Of a stretch of DNA of 64,000 nucleotides, positions 53,835 through 63,264 are shown in pieces. The notes below the pieces were generated by a model. That model had not been told where the DNA came from. It saw only the letters and a list, made by a program, of their open reading frames with translations, and ran no database searches. The stretch lies in the NCBI RefSeq assembly GCF_042682565.1, contig NZ_JBHUIC010000003.1; one strand, 5' to 3'. This stretch comes from Pistricoccus aurantiacus. Lineage in GTDB: Bacteria > Pseudomonadota > Gammaproteobacteria > Pseudomonadales > Halomonadaceae. The translations under genes and the position numbers were made by a program. The first letter of the stretch is position 1; each line of letters starts with the position of its first letter.

Positions 53835-54627
53835 AGCTTCCCAAAGGCGCCAGCGCCTGCAAGAGCTGCTGTTGAAACCCGAGTCCGGTTTCGAACAGGC
53901 GTTGCAGGAAGCGTCCGAAATCCGTCATCAGCACCATGATCAGGAAGAGTCCGACGGTCAGGGTCATGGGGAAGCCGATGGAGAAGATAGTGAGCTGGGG
54001 GGCGGCGCGGTTGAGAATGCCCATGCTCAGGTTGATGGTGAGCAGGGCGGCCACCAGGGGCAGGGAAAGCAGCAGACCGGAGGAGAAGATAGTGCCGGCG
54101 AAGCGCACCAGCAGATCGAAGCCGGCGACTTCGAGGCCAAGAGCACCGATGGGCAAGACGCTGAAGCTTGTCGCAAGAATCTGGATGACGATCAGATGCG
54201 CGTCCACCGCCAGAAACATCAGCAGGGTGACCATGTAGAGAAAGCGCGATACCACCACGTCGTTGCTGCCGGTATCCGGTGAGAAGAAGGTGGCGAAGGC
54301 CAGGCCCATCTGCAGGCCGATATATTCCCCGGCGGCCTGGACCGTCGCCAGCACGATACGCATGACCAGCCCGATGGCCACCCCGATGATGATCTGTTCC
54401 ACCAGAATCCCGAAGCCCGCCCAGGAAAACAGCGGCACGTCCGGCAGGGGCGGCAGCCCCGGAGCGATCGCCACGCAAAGCAGCATCGCCAGGCCGATCT
54501 TGACCTGATTGGGCACGCTGTTATGGCCCCACAGGGGCGAAGCGGCGAGAAAGGCGGTCAGCCTCACGAAAGGCCACAGGAACATGACCAGCCAGCTCTG
54601 CAGCTGGGCGAAATCGAGGGTAAGCAT
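53833..54627 (-). CDS. fliR: flagellar export apparatus protein FliR
   Basis: 264 residues with about six membrane segments. Typical features: LVMFLWPFVRLTAFLAASPL at the N-terminus, GEYIGLQMGLAFATFFSPDT in the middle, and ALLTINLSMGILNRAAPQLT near the C-terminus. FliR completes the FliPQR export gate in the inner membrane. Last gene of the fli operon, 29 bases after fliQ. Confidence 0.96.
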   Translation of the reverse strand: MLTLDFAQLQSWLVMFLWPFVRLTAFLAASPLWGHNSVPNQVKIGLAMLLCVAIAPGLPPLPDVPLFSWAGFGILVEQIIIGVAIGLVMRIVLATVQAAGEYIGLQMGLAFATFFSPDTGSNDVVVSRFLYMVTLLMFLAVDAHLIVIQILATSFSVLPIGALGLEVAGFDLLVRFAGTIFSSGLLLSLPLVAALLTINLSMGILNRAAPQLTIFSIGFPMTLTVGLFLIMVLMTDFGRFLQRLFETGLGFQQQLLQALAPLGS

Positions 54628-54656
54628 GGCGCTCGGCGAGTGGCGGAATCAGGGAT

Positions 54657-54926
54657 TCAGGAAATCAGCAGCGGAATGCTGCGGATCAATTCCCGGGTGA
54701 AGTTGGTGATCAGCCCCAGCAGCCAGGGTCCCGCCAGCACGAGCACCCCGAACACGCCGAGAATCTTGGGGATGAAGGAAAGTGTCATCTCGTTGATCTG
54801 GGTGGCGGCCTGAAAAAGACTCACCAGCAGGCCCAGGGCCAGGGCGGTCAACAGCAGCGGCGCCGCCAGCAGCAGGGTGACCTTCATGCCGTGATAGGCG
54901 ATATCCATAACCGTTTCAGGGGTCAT
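54657..54926 (-). CDS. fliQ: flagellar export apparatus protein FliQ
   Basis: 89 residues with two membrane helices (LLLAAPLLLTALALGLLVSL; VFGVLVLAGPWLLGLITNF) and the connecting FliQ motif FQAATQINEMTLSFIPKILG. N-terminus MTPETVMDIAYHGMKVTLL. Part of the FliPQR gate; usual length. Confidence 0.97.
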   Translation of the reverse strand: MTPETVMDIAYHGMKVTLLLAAPLLLTALALGLLVSLFQAATQINEMTLSFIPKILGVFGVLVLAGPWLLGLITNFTRELIRSIPLLIS

Positions 54927-54938
54927 TATCGAGTTCTC

Positions 54939-55700
54939 CTAAACAAAGAAGCTTTCCGCCAAGGAACCGACGATCAGCTGCCAGCCGTCCACCAGCACGA
55001 ACAGCATCAGCTTGAAGGGCAGCGAGATGGTCGCCGGGGGCACCATCATCATGCCCAGGGCCATCAGCACGCTGGCGATGACCAGATCGATGATCAGAAA
55101 GGGGATGAACAGAGTGAAGCCGATCTGGAAGGCGGTCTTCAGTTCGCTGGTGACGAAGGAGGGCACCAGCACCTGAAAGGGCACGTCTTCCGGACCCTGG
55201 AACGGGCCGGTCTCGGAAAGCCGAGCGAACATGGCGATATCCGGTTGGCGGGTCTGCTGCATCATGAAGTCCCGCAGCGGCTGCTGGGCCAGGTTCAGGA
55301 ATTCCGGAAGTTCGATGTCGCCGTTGCTCAGCGGCATCCAGGCGCTGTCGTAGATCTCGTTGAATACCGGCGCCATGATGAAAAACGTCAGAAATAGCGC
55401 CAGCCCCAGCAGTACCTGATTAGGTGGCGCGGACTGGGTGCCCATGGCGGTACGCAAAAGCCCCAGCACGATGATGATGCGGGTAAAGCTGGTCATCATC
55501 AGCAGCACCGCGGGCAAAAAGGCCAGGGAGGTCAGCAGTAGCAGGGTCTGCAGCTTGAGCGACCATTGCTGGCCGCCGTCCGCGGTGGGCTGAGTGACGA
55601 TCCCCGGGATCGACTGCGCCCAGCCGATCTGTGGATAAAGCGCCAGCCCGCCGATCAGGAGCATTCCCGTGCCGACGAAGATAAGAGAACGTGCCCTCAT
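54939..55700 (-). CDS. fliP: flagellar export apparatus protein FliP
   Basis: 253 residues with a cleavable signal peptide (FVGTGMLLIGGLALYPQIGW), as known for FliP. Signatures: LLTSLAFLPAVLLMMTSFTR, IIIVLGLLRTAMGTQSAPPN, QVLLGLALFLTFFIMAPVF, and GFTLFIPFLIIDLVIASVLM. FliP forms the core of the export gate. Its start overlaps the fliO stop by four bases. Confidence 0.97.
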   Translation of the reverse strand: MRARSLIFVGTGMLLIGGLALYPQIGWAQSIPGIVTQPTADGGQQWSLKLQTLLLLTSLAFLPAVLLMMTSFTRIIIVLGLLRTAMGTQSAPPNQVLLGLALFLTFFIMAPVFNEIYDSAWMPLSNGDIELPEFLNLAQQPLRDFMMQQTRQPDIAMFARLSETGPFQGPEDVPFQVLVPSFVTSELKTAFQIGFTLFIPFLIIDLVIASVLMALGMMMVPPATISLPFKLMLFVLVDGWQLIVGSLAESFFV

Positions 55701-56158
55701 GGCGATTCCTTTTTCTTGCGGCCGCGCTTTTTTCCTTCGCTCCAGGCGCTCGCACCGTGTTTCAAGGCATTGTGTTTCAAGGCGCCGGCGAAACGCTGGG
55801 CGAAGCTTTCACCTTCCAGGCCCGTGGTGACGGCGGGATCAGGTTCCGGTGCTGGCATGTCATGCAGCTTGTTGACCTGGCCGCCGCCGACACCCAGTAC
55901 CAGCCAGGTATTCGCCACCTCGACGATGACCACCCGCTCCCGGTTACCCACGGCGGTGCCCGCTACCACTTTCAGCGCCTTGGCGGCGTTGGCCTGGCCC
56001 GGGCGAAGGCGTCTCATCAGGCGACTGACCAGCAGAATCAAGCCGATGATCAGCGCCAGGGAAAGGGCGACCTTGCCCAGCGCCGCCAGACCGAGCAGCG
56101 AATCGCTGCTCTGTATGGCGTTCATGGCCTGTTGGGCATTTTCCGTCTTGGCGCTCAT
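55697..56158 (-). CDS. fliO: flagellar biosynthetic protein FliO
   Basis: 153 residues: one membrane helix (VALSLALIIGLILLVSRLMR, about 31-50), then the cytoplasmic FliO domain (VAGTAVGNRERVVIVEVANT; WLVLGVGGGQVNKLHDM) and a basic tail (GKKRGRKKKESP). FliO assists assembly of the FliP ring. Overlaps fliN and fliP by four bases each. Confidence 0.94.
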   Translation of the reverse strand: MSAKTENAQQAMNAIQSSDSLLGLAALGKVALSLALIIGLILLVSRLMRRLRPGQANAAKALKVVAGTAVGNRERVVIVEVANTWLVLGVGGGQVNKLHDMPAPEPDPAVTTGLEGESFAQRFAGALKHNALKHGASAWSEGKKRGRKKKESP

Positions 56159-56649
56159 CGGTTCAGCTTCTGTACTCGTTCTGTCGGTGTGATGATCTCG
56201 GCGATGCGGATGCCGTACTTGTCTTCCACCACCACGACCTCGCCCCGGGCGATCAGATAGCCGTTGATCAGGATATCCATCGGTTCCCCGGCCAGGCCGT
56301 CCAGCTCGATCACCGACCCCTTGGTCAGTTCCAGCAGCTGCTTGATGGTGATCCGGGTGCGGCCCAGTTCCACGCTGAGCTTGACCGGGATGTTCATGAT
56401 CATTTCCAGATCGCGCACCGCGGCCTGTTCGCCGCCGCCGCCTTGCAAGGGCTTGAACACCCGATCGTCCGCCCGGGGCTGGGTATCTGTTTCTTTCACG
56501 GATGATGCATCGCTGGGCGGTGCCTTCTCCTGCTGTTGCTGCTCTTCCAGGGCTTCGGCCCAGATATCTTCCGCGTCGTCCTTGGCGGTATCGACCTCGT
56601 CGGTCGTGTCCTTGTCGCCGAGGGGCTGATCGTTGGGAGTATCACTCAT
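56155..56649 (-). CDS. fliN: flagellar motor switch protein FliN
   Basis: 164 residues. The first ~85 are acidic and probably disordered (DDAEDIWAEALEEQQQQEKA). The C-terminal SpoA domain is canonical: MNIPVKLSVELGRTRITIKQ, LAGEPMDILINGYLIARGE, and VVEDKYGIRIAEIITPTERV. It forms the bottom of the C ring. The start overlaps the end of fliM by eight bases. The N-terminal extension is longer than in enterobacteria. Confidence 0.96.
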   Translation of the reverse strand: MSDTPNDQPLGDKDTTDEVDTAKDDAEDIWAEALEEQQQQEKAPPSDASSVKETDTQPRADDRVFKPLQGGGGEQAAVRDLEMIMNIPVKLSVELGRTRITIKQLLELTKGSVIELDGLAGEPMDILINGYLIARGEVVVVEDKYGIRIAEIITPTERVQKLNR

Positions 56650-57691
56650 GGTTATTTTCCTCGAAGGATGACTGAGCGTCCTTGGCCTCTTTGGCGAAGG
56701 CTTCCGGGGTTGGGGTGACAGGGGCGGCGTGGTCGATCAGATGCTTGACCCGCAGGGCGCTCTGCTGCTGCTGGCGGCCGTATTCGCACTCCATGACCGC
56801 CACGTCGCCGACCCGGACGATGACCGTCTCCGGCAGTTCCACCGGCAGGACGTCACCTACCTTGAGCCGCGTCACCTGGCCGAGATTCGAAGGGATATCC
56901 ATGAAGTCCGCCACCAGCTCCACCTCTGACTGGCGCAGCTCGCCGGCCATGCGTCGAGTCCAGGAAGAATCCCGCGACTGGCCGCCGGAGGTCTGGTTGG
57001 CCATGGCGTCCCGCACCGGCTCGAGCATGGCGTAGGGCATGCAGATGTTGAAATCGCTGGCCAGGGCGCCGACTTCCAGATGGAAGATGCTATTGACGAC
57101 GATTTCATTGGGAGAGCTGGTGATATTGGCGAACTTGGTCTGCATTTCCGAGCGCAGGTAGCCGATCGTCAGCGGATGCACGGTCTTCCAGGCTTCCTGA
57201 TAGGCGTTGATCGCCAGATCCAGCAGGCGCCGAATGATGCGCTGTTCCGTGATGGTGAATTCGCGGCCTTCGGAGCGCGTCACGAAGCGACCGTCGCCGC
57301 CGAACAGGTTGTCCACCACCATGAACACCAGGCTCGGCGGAAAGACGAACAGCGCCGTGCCTTCCAGGGGTTTCAAGGTCACCATGTTGAGATTGGTGGG
57401 CACCGGGGTATTACGCAGGAATTCCGTGTAGCTCTGATAGCGCACCGTATCCATGCTGATATCCACGCCGCGGCGCAGCAGATTGAACAGGCTGATGCGA
57501 AACAGCCGGGCGAAGCGCTCGTTGACGATATCCAGTACCTGAAAGCGCTCGCGAATCACGCGATGCTGGGAAACCGGATCGTAAGGGCGCACCTTCGCTT
57601 CGTTCGCGTCCGCGGCGCTTTCGTCCTCGCCGCTGACGCCTTTCATCAGCGCGTCGATCTCTTCCTGGGAAAGCAGTTCGTCTTGTGCCAT
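56642..57691 (-). CDS. fliM: flagellar motor switch protein FliM
   Basis: 349 residues from ATG 57691 (MAQDELLSQEEIDALMKGV), preferred over TTG 57703 because the CheY-P-binding N-terminus LSQEEIDALM normally starts within a few residues of Met. The middle CheC-like domain has DISMDTVRYQSYTEFLRNTP and the SpoA domain lies at the end (RLKVGDVLPVELPETVIVRV). FliM links CheY-P to rotor switching. Confidence 0.96.
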   Translation of the reverse strand: MAQDELLSQEEIDALMKGVSGEDESAADANEAKVRPYDPVSQHRVIRERFQVLDIVNERFARLFRISLFNLLRRGVDISMDTVRYQSYTEFLRNTPVPTNLNMVTLKPLEGTALFVFPPSLVFMVVDNLFGGDGRFVTRSEGREFTITEQRIIRRLLDLAINAYQEAWKTVHPLTIGYLRSEMQTKFANITSSPNEIVVNSIFHLEVGALASDFNICMPYAMLEPVRDAMANQTSGGQSRDSSWTRRMAGELRQSEVELVADFMDIPSNLGQVTRLKVGDVLPVELPETVIVRVGDVAVMECEYGRQQQQSALRVKHLIDHAAPVTPTPEAFAKEAKDAQSSFEENNHE

Positions 57692-57710
57692 GGGTCGCGT
57701 CAACTTTCAC

Positions 57711-58211
57711 TTATTGCACGATGAATTCGGTAAACAGCACTTCCTGCAGCGCAAGCGCCGGCTGTGGCTCGCTAAGCGGCTTGTCGAACAGCGCCTTGAT
57801 ATCCTCCGCGAGCTTGGCCTTGCCTTCCGGCGTGGTCAGCTCCTGGGCGCTCTTGCCGGAAAGCAGCATCAAAAGGCGGCTGCGTATCTGCGGCATGCGG
57901 TCCGTCAGCAGGGTCTGGGTCGTCTCGTCGCCGACCCGCAGGGACAGGCCGAGATACAAGAGTCGGCTGGCGGCAGCGTCGTCGCCGGTCAGGTTGACGG
58001 TGAAGGGGGCGATCTTGACGAAAAGCGGCGTCGGGGCTTCTATCGGAGCGGGGACGGCGGCCTGCTCGGTGCCGGCGTCGCCCTTGCCGAGAAACAGATA
58101 GACCCCCATGCCGGTGATCGCGATCGTCATGACGAACAGCAGGGCGATCACCAGCCATTTCAATTTACCGGAAGATTTTTCAGAGTCAGCCATGCTTAGG
58201 TTGCCATCCAT
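57711..58211 (-). CDS. fliL: flagellar basal body-associated protein FliL
   Basis: 166 residues from ATG 58211; ATG 58193 (MADSEKSSGKLKWLVIALLF) is an equally good start, and neither has a clear ribosome site. One N-terminal membrane helix (LVIALLFVMTIAITGMGVYL), then a periplasmic stomatin-like domain (LFVKIAPFTVNLTGDDAA; YLGLSLRVGDETTQTLLTDR; ending EVLFTEFIVQ). FliL surrounds the stator and supports torque. The 117-base gap upstream to fliK shows no recognisable promoter. Confidence 0.93.
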   Translation of the reverse strand: MDGNLSMADSEKSSGKLKWLVIALLFVMTIAITGMGVYLFLGKGDAGTEQAAVPAPIEAPTPLFVKIAPFTVNLTGDDAAASRLLYLGLSLRVGDETTQTLLTDRMPQIRSRLLMLLSGKSAQELTTPEGKAKLAEDIKALFDKPLSEPQPALALQEVLFTEFIVQ

Positions 58212-58328
58212 CGAGAGTTAGCGTTCAGGATGGGCAGTATGCCTCTAGAGCAGCCCGACTCATGACGCGAAAAGCGAAAAGGAATCCGCTTATCTCGCGG
58301 TTTCAAAACGCCGTGGGCGGGGGATGGC

Positions 58329-59663
58329 TCAGGCGTAGGTGTCTACCCGACCATCGAGGCGGGAAACTGGCCGGGGCGCCAGGGTCGACTCTGCCGTCCC
58401 CTCGTTTTCACCGATGGCGAAATGGCGGGTGCCGGCACCGGGTCGCCTGCCATCCTCCTGTCGAGGATTATCCTGGAATCCTTGGTCGCCGACGGAGGTT
58501 TCTCCCAGCGCGATCCCCTGCTGGGCCAGGGCGTCACGCAGCTGGGGAATGGCCTGCTCGATCAGCCCGCGCACCTGGGCATGACCGGAAAGGAAGTGTG
58601 CCTGTGCGCCCTGATCGCTGAGTTTGAGGGTCACCGATAAAGGCCCGAGTTCCTCCGGATTGAGCCTGAGTTCCATCTGCTGGTCGCCGCGCTGGGTCAA
58701 GGCGATGAGGTGCTGGCCCAGCTGCTGGGACCATTGAGGGCTTTGCAAGGGCGCGGTGATGGTGGGGCTGGCTGCCTGACCGGAAGCGCTCATGGCCGCG
58801 CCGGTGCCTTGCAATGGCGCTGCGGTGCCATCCTGGCGGGACAGACTGTTTGTCGAGCCGGCCTTGTCCAGCAGTTGGTCGAAGCCTTCCAGGTTCTCTT
58901 CAAGCCGCTCCACGGCGGGCGGGATCGCGCCATCCCCGAAAGGCCGAGCCGCGTTCAAGGAGGTGGCTTGTCCTGCGACCGGTGGCGAGGGCGCTGCTTG
59001 AACCTGAGAGGTCAGTATCTGCGCGGTTAGAGCGCCGCCGGATGAAGTTCCCGGCTGCTGGCGGGGTTCCCCGAGGAAATCCGCGATGCGTTGCCTGTCC
59101 GGCGTTTCGTTTGCCGCTTCGGATTCTGCCATCTCACCGGCGATTTCCTGGATCAAGGGATCCCTGGCGGGCAGGGCCTGGCCCTTGATCTCGGCAATGT
59201 GCTGTTTCACCGCCAAGGGTTCTTGCATCGCCGGTTTCAATGCCTTCGCGGAATCCAGCGGACGCATCGCCTGGGCCATGGCGATCAAGGCCATCAAGGG
59301 CTCGTCGGTGTCTTTTTCCGGTTGGTCTTCGGGCGGATCATTCCGAAGGCGATCGAGATGAACGTCCGATCGATTCTCGAGCGCCGCGATAGAAGGGTGA
59401 TTCAGCGCCGCCACGTCACCGAGTTCCTTGAAACTGCCCTGTTGCCGCGATGCAGCCTCGGCCAAGCCTGCTTGTCGAGGCAGGCTACCTCGGGGTTGGT
59501 CATAAGAGCGCAGGCCATCCTGAGGCAAGCCCTCTTGAGGCAGCATATTGGTAGCGGCGCCGATAAGCCGGGCGAAGGAGCCATCCGCCGCCGTTAACCC
59601 GGAGGCTCCAGCACCGGATGATGGCAAGGATTGAAGAATGACGGGCAGAAGCTTGATATCCAT
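58329..59663 (-). CDS. fliK: flagellar hook-length control protein FliK
   Basis: 444 residues. The long N-terminal ruler region is low in conservation and rich in Gln, Ala and Pro. The C-terminal domain that switches export specificity at FlhB is clear: QQMELRLNPEELGPLSVTLK, LSDQGAQAHFLSGHAQVRGL, then LRDALAQQGIALGETSV. Length is within the usual range. Confidence 0.94.
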   Translation of the reverse strand: MDIKLLPVILQSLPSSGAGASGLTAADGSFARLIGAATNMLPQEGLPQDGLRSYDQPRGSLPRQAGLAEAASRQQGSFKELGDVAALNHPSIAALENRSDVHLDRLRNDPPEDQPEKDTDEPLMALIAMAQAMRPLDSAKALKPAMQEPLAVKQHIAEIKGQALPARDPLIQEIAGEMAESEAANETPDRQRIADFLGEPRQQPGTSSGGALTAQILTSQVQAAPSPPVAGQATSLNAARPFGDGAIPPAVERLEENLEGFDQLLDKAGSTNSLSRQDGTAAPLQGTGAAMSASGQAASPTITAPLQSPQWSQQLGQHLIALTQRGDQQMELRLNPEELGPLSVTLKLSDQGAQAHFLSGHAQVRGLIEQAIPQLRDALAQQGIALGETSVGDQGFQDNPRQEDGRRPGAGTRHFAIGENEGTAESTLAPRPVSRLDGRVDTYA

Positions 59664-59680
59664 GGTTTTCTCGATCTGGC

Positions 59681-60133
59681 TCAGCGGTTGCGCCCTTGGC
59701 GGCGGGCTAGGCTATTGGCACTCATTTCGTCGTTGCGCCGCTGTTCCTGGCGCTGTTCCTCTTGACGCTGCTGGTCCTGGCGCCGGGAGCTCAAGGTGTT
59801 ATAGGAAGACAGCTTGCGCTGCTCCTTCTGCCATTTCTGCTGGGCGCTGCTGACCTGATGCTGCTGGTGGCTCAGCTGCTGTCGCGCGCGTTCGATGGCG
59901 TCGTCCAGGGTGCCGAGAAAGCCCTGGTAATTGCGCAGGGTGATGGGGTGGACCCCTTGCTTGAGCGCGTCCTGCAGGCGATCCGCGTATTCCATGCGAT
60001 AGCGGTGCAGGGCCTCGAACTGATGGCTGGCCTTTTGCTGGGTCTGGCGATTTCTGGCCAGCAGCTGGCCCGCCGCATCTCGGGAATCCTGAGCCAGTTC
60101 CGCCAGGCGCTCCAGGGGGTTGTCAGTACTCAT
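59681..60133 (-). CDS. fliJ: flagellar export protein FliJ
   Basis: 150 residues, an almost continuous antiparallel coiled coil (FEALHRYRMEYADRLQDALK; ARQQLSHQQHQVSSAQQKWQ; RRQDQQRQEEQRQEQRRNDE). FliJ sits in the FliI ATPase ring and couples it to FlhA. The start overlaps the fliI stop by four bases, a standard fliI-fliJ arrangement. Confidence 0.94.
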   Translation of the reverse strand: MSTDNPLERLAELAQDSRDAAGQLLARNRQTQQKASHQFEALHRYRMEYADRLQDALKQGVHPITLRNYQGFLGTLDDAIERARQQLSHQQHQVSSAQQKWQKEQRKLSSYNTLSSRRQDQQRQEEQRQEQRRNDEMSANSLARRQGRNR

Positions 60134-61551
60134 TCGTCTTCTCCGATCGCCTTGGAAAGCGCTTGCCTGGCCGGGACGATATCCGCCCGCTCGTCGATGC
60201 GCTGCTGAAGGAAGCCTTCCAACTGCGGATAGCGCTTCACCGCTTCGTCCAGCTGGGGATCGTGGCCGGGGCTGTAGGCGCCGACGCTGATCAGATCCCG
60301 GTTGCGCTGATAGCTGGAGAACAGCTGCTTGAAGCGCTGGGCTTCACGCTGCTGGGATGTATCGACGATAGCGGTCATGGCCCGGCTGATGGAGGCTTCG
60401 ATATCGATGGCCGGATAGTGGCCGGATTCCGCCAGCGAGCGGGACAGCACGATATGGCCGTCGAGAATCGCCCGGGCGGAATCCGCGATGGGATCCTGCT
60501 GATCGTCGCCTTCCGCCAGCACCGTATAGAAGGCGGTGATGGAGCCGCCGCCCTTGGAGCCGTTGCCAGCCCGCTCCACCAGCCCCGGCAGCTTGGCGAA
60601 CACCGAGGCGGGATAGCCCTTGGTGGCCGGCGGCTCGCCGATGGCCAGGGCGATTTCCCGCTGGGCCATGGCGTAGCGGGTCAGGGAATCCATGATCAAC
60701 AGCACGTCGTGGCCCTGGTCGCGGAAATCTTCCGCCAATCGGGTGGCGTAGGACGCCCCCTGCAGGCGCTGCAGCGGCGAGGTATCCGCCGGTGCCGCGA
60801 CTACCACGGAGCGGGCCAGCCCCTCGGCGCCGAGAATGTTGTCGATGAAATCCTGCACTTCCCGGCCCCGTTCGCCGATCAGCCCCACCACGATCACGTC
60901 CGCCTTGGTGAAGCGGGCCATCATGCCGAGAAGCACGGATTTACCTACCCCGGAACCGGCGAACAGGCCCATGCGCTGGCCTCGGCCCACGCTGAGCAGG
61001 GCGTTGATGGCGCGAATGCCCACGTCGATCTGCTGGGTAATCGGCGCCCGGGAAAGCGGATTCAGCGGCGGAGTGGCCAGCGGCGCCTGAGGGGTATCCT
61101 GGGGCAGCTCGATGCCGTCAAGCGGATTGCCGCTGCCGTCCACCACCCGGCCGAGCAAGCCTTTACCCAGCGGAAAACGTCGCGCGCTTTGGCGGTTGCC
61201 GTGGCCCAAGGGAAAGACCCGGGCGCCGGGAATCAGGCCGCTGATTTCCGCCAGCGGCATCAGAAAGAGCTTTTCTCCAGTGAAACCCACCACTTCCGCT
61301 TCGGCGAAATGTGCCTTGTTCTCACCGTACTCGGTTGCCACTTCGATGCGGCAGGCGCTGCCCAGGGGCACGCGAAGCCCCACCGCCTCGAGTACCAGGC
61401 CGGTGGCGCGCACGATACGCCCGCTGGCGCGATAGGCGGGCAGGGCTTCGATGCGCTTGCCGACCCGTTCCAGGGCGGTCTGCCAGTGGACCAGATAAGG
61501 ATTGGAGGCGGGATCGACGGAAGAATGGCCGGCGGACACTTTGGAATTCAT
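60130..61551 (-). CDS. fliI: flagellum-specific ATPase FliI
   Basis: 473 residues. Walker A GLFAGSGVGKSVLLGMMARF near 190-210, Walker B HDVLLIMDSLTRYAMAQREI near 280-300, and the family's ADLIAVGLIGERGREV-like segment (VIVVGLIGERGREVQDFID). Homologous to F1-beta; the ATPase drives or regulates substrate delivery to the export gate with FliH and FliJ. Confidence 0.97.
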   Translation of the reverse strand: MNSKVSAGHSSVDPASNPYLVHWQTALERVGKRIEALPAYRASGRIVRATGLVLEAVGLRVPLGSACRIEVATEYGENKAHFAEAEVVGFTGEKLFLMPLAEISGLIPGARVFPLGHGNRQSARRFPLGKGLLGRVVDGSGNPLDGIELPQDTPQAPLATPPLNPLSRAPITQQIDVGIRAINALLSVGRGQRMGLFAGSGVGKSVLLGMMARFTKADVIVVGLIGERGREVQDFIDNILGAEGLARSVVVAAPADTSPLQRLQGASYATRLAEDFRDQGHDVLLIMDSLTRYAMAQREIALAIGEPPATKGYPASVFAKLPGLVERAGNGSKGGGSITAFYTVLAEGDDQQDPIADSARAILDGHIVLSRSLAESGHYPAIDIEASISRAMTAIVDTSQQREAQRFKQLFSSYQRNRDLISVGAYSPGHDPQLDEAVKRYPQLEGFLQQRIDERADIVPARQALSKAIGEDE

Positions 61552-62267
61552 GACTCGCTCTCCGCGGCGCGAACCGTCGAACGGCGGCGAATCTGCTCCA
61601 TGACCCCGGCGCAGCGCTGCTCCCAGGTGGCGTCCAGCTCGCCGCTGTCGCTGGTGACACGACAGCCGCCGCGGGTCAGTTGATCGTCCGCCTGTAGCCG
61701 CCAGCCCAGTGTGGCCAGTTCCTGCTCCATGATGTCCTTGACCAGGGTCAGATCCTGCGGATGCAGCCGCAGGCGGGGATGACCGCTGAGGGCAGGTTCC
61801 AGATGCAGCAGTTCCCGCACGATCTCGACGATCTGCTCCGGGGTTTCCTTCAGCGCTTCGCCGGCCAGCTGATGGCCGGTGGCCAGGGCAAGCTCCACCA
61901 GGCTATCGGCGATTTTTTCGTCCCGCTGGGCCAGTGCCTGGTTGAAACTCTCGATCAAAGGCAACAGGGCAGCAAGCGTCTGCCGGGACTGCTGCTCCAA
62001 TTCCTGAAGGCCCTGGGCGCGACCTTCCTCGAGACCCTTGGCGTAGCCGTCTTTCCTGCCTTCTTCGTGACCTTCTGCGTAGCCGGCCTCGTGGGCTTGC
62101 TGGCGGACAGCCTGGCGCTCGGCTTCAAGGGCATCAGTGCGCTTCGTCGCCTGCTGGGATTCGGCGTTATCCGTGCGCTCCTGCCGGCGCTCCTCGATCC
62201 GGGACGCCAGGTCGTCCATCTGCCAACGTTGCCAGTGCCGCGGATGTCGGATGCGGGTCTCAGACAT
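61548..62267 (-). CDS. fliH: flagellar assembly protein FliH
   Basis: 239 residues. N-terminal WQMDDLASRIEERRQERTDN; middle Gly-x-x-x-Gly-type helix repeats (GYAEGHEEGRKDGYAKGLEE) typical of FliH; C-terminal stator-like domain (ADQLTRGGCRVTSDSGELDA, TWEQRCAGVMEQIRRR). Regulates FliI and tethers it to FliN. Overlaps fliG and fliI. Confidence 0.95.
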   Translation of the reverse strand: MSETRIRHPRHWQRWQMDDLASRIEERRQERTDNAESQQATKRTDALEAERQAVRQQAHEAGYAEGHEEGRKDGYAKGLEEGRAQGLQELEQQSRQTLAALLPLIESFNQALAQRDEKIADSLVELALATGHQLAGEALKETPEQIVEIVRELLHLEPALSGHPRLRLHPQDLTLVKDIMEQELATLGWRLQADDQLTRGGCRVTSDSGELDATWEQRCAGVMEQIRRRSTVRAAESES

Positions 62268-63264
62268 ATTCCTCGTCTCCGCCGCCGATCACGATATCGC
62301 CGTTGTCCGCCAGGCGCCGCACGATCTGCAGGAGCTTCTTCTGCTCTTCCTCGACCTGGGAGACGCGCATGGGGCCCCGGGCGTCCATGTCTTCCATCAG
62401 CAGCTGCGCCGCCCGCTGGGACATGTTGCGGGTGAACTTGTCGATCATGTTCTGATTCGCGCTCTTGAGGGCCACGCATAGCACGCTGGTGTCGGTTTCC
62501 TTGAGCAGCATCTGAATCGCGCGATCCTCCAGGTCGAGCAGGTTCTCGAACACGAACATCTCGTCGATGATGCGCTGGGCCAGGTCCTCGTTGTGACCGC
62601 GCACGGTTTCGATGACCCCTTCTTCCTGGGCGGTATTCATCAGGTTGAGAATCTCCGCGGCGGTACGTACCCCGCCCACCTTGCTGCGCTTGACGTTCTG
62701 GCCTTCCAGCATGCTGCCGAGCACTTCCGTCAGCTCCTTGAGGGCTTCCGGCTGCACCCCGCTGAAGGTGGCGATGCGCAGCACCACGTCGTCTCGCAGT
62801 TTGTCCTCGAGCAGTTCCAGCACCCGGGCGGCCTGATGACGCTGCAGATGCACCAGGATGGTGGCGATGATCTGCGGGTGCTCCTCGCGAATCATCTCGC
62901 TGACCATGTTGGGCTCCATGACGTTCAGCGCATCGATGCCCAGGCTGTTGCCGCTTTCCGACAGTACGTCGTCGATCAGCCCCGCGGCGCGTTCGCTGCC
63001 CAGGGCCTTGGTGAGAATCGCCCGCACGTGGTCGCTGGAGTTCACGTTGACGCTGGTGAACTCCTCCGTGGCCTGGCGGAAATCCTTCAGCACCTTGCGG
63101 ATGTCCCGGCTGCCCACCTGGCCCAGGTTGGTCATTTCCCGGCTGAGCTTCTCGATTTCCTGGCCGCTGAAGAAGCGGAAGACCCGGGCGGCGCTGTCCT
63201 CGTCCAGGGAAAGCAGCAGGATGGTGCCGCGGCGCAGGCCGCTCAGGGTAGTTGCATCAGGCAT
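62260..63264 (-). CDS. fliG: flagellar motor switch protein FliG
   Basis: 334 residues. Family signatures: GTILLLSLDEDSAARVFRFF (N-terminal FliF-binding part), MSEMIREEHPQIIATILVHL with the EHPQ motif, and the C-terminal torque ring LEDRAIQMLLKETDTSVLCV with charged residues on the torque helix. Starts within the fliF end. Confidence 0.97.
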   Translation of the reverse strand: MPDATTLSGLRRGTILLLSLDEDSAARVFRFFSGQEIEKLSREMTNLGQVGSRDIRKVLKDFRQATEEFTSVNVNSSDHVRAILTKALGSERAAGLIDDVLSESGNSLGIDALNVMEPNMVSEMIREEHPQIIATILVHLQRHQAARVLELLEDKLRDDVVLRIATFSGVQPEALKELTEVLGSMLEGQNVKRSKVGGVRTAAEILNLMNTAQEEGVIETVRGHNEDLAQRIIDEMFVFENLLDLEDRAIQMLLKETDTSVLCVALKSANQNMIDKFTRNMSQRAAQLLMEDMDARGPMRVSQVEEEQKKLLQIVRRLADNGDIVIGGGDEEYV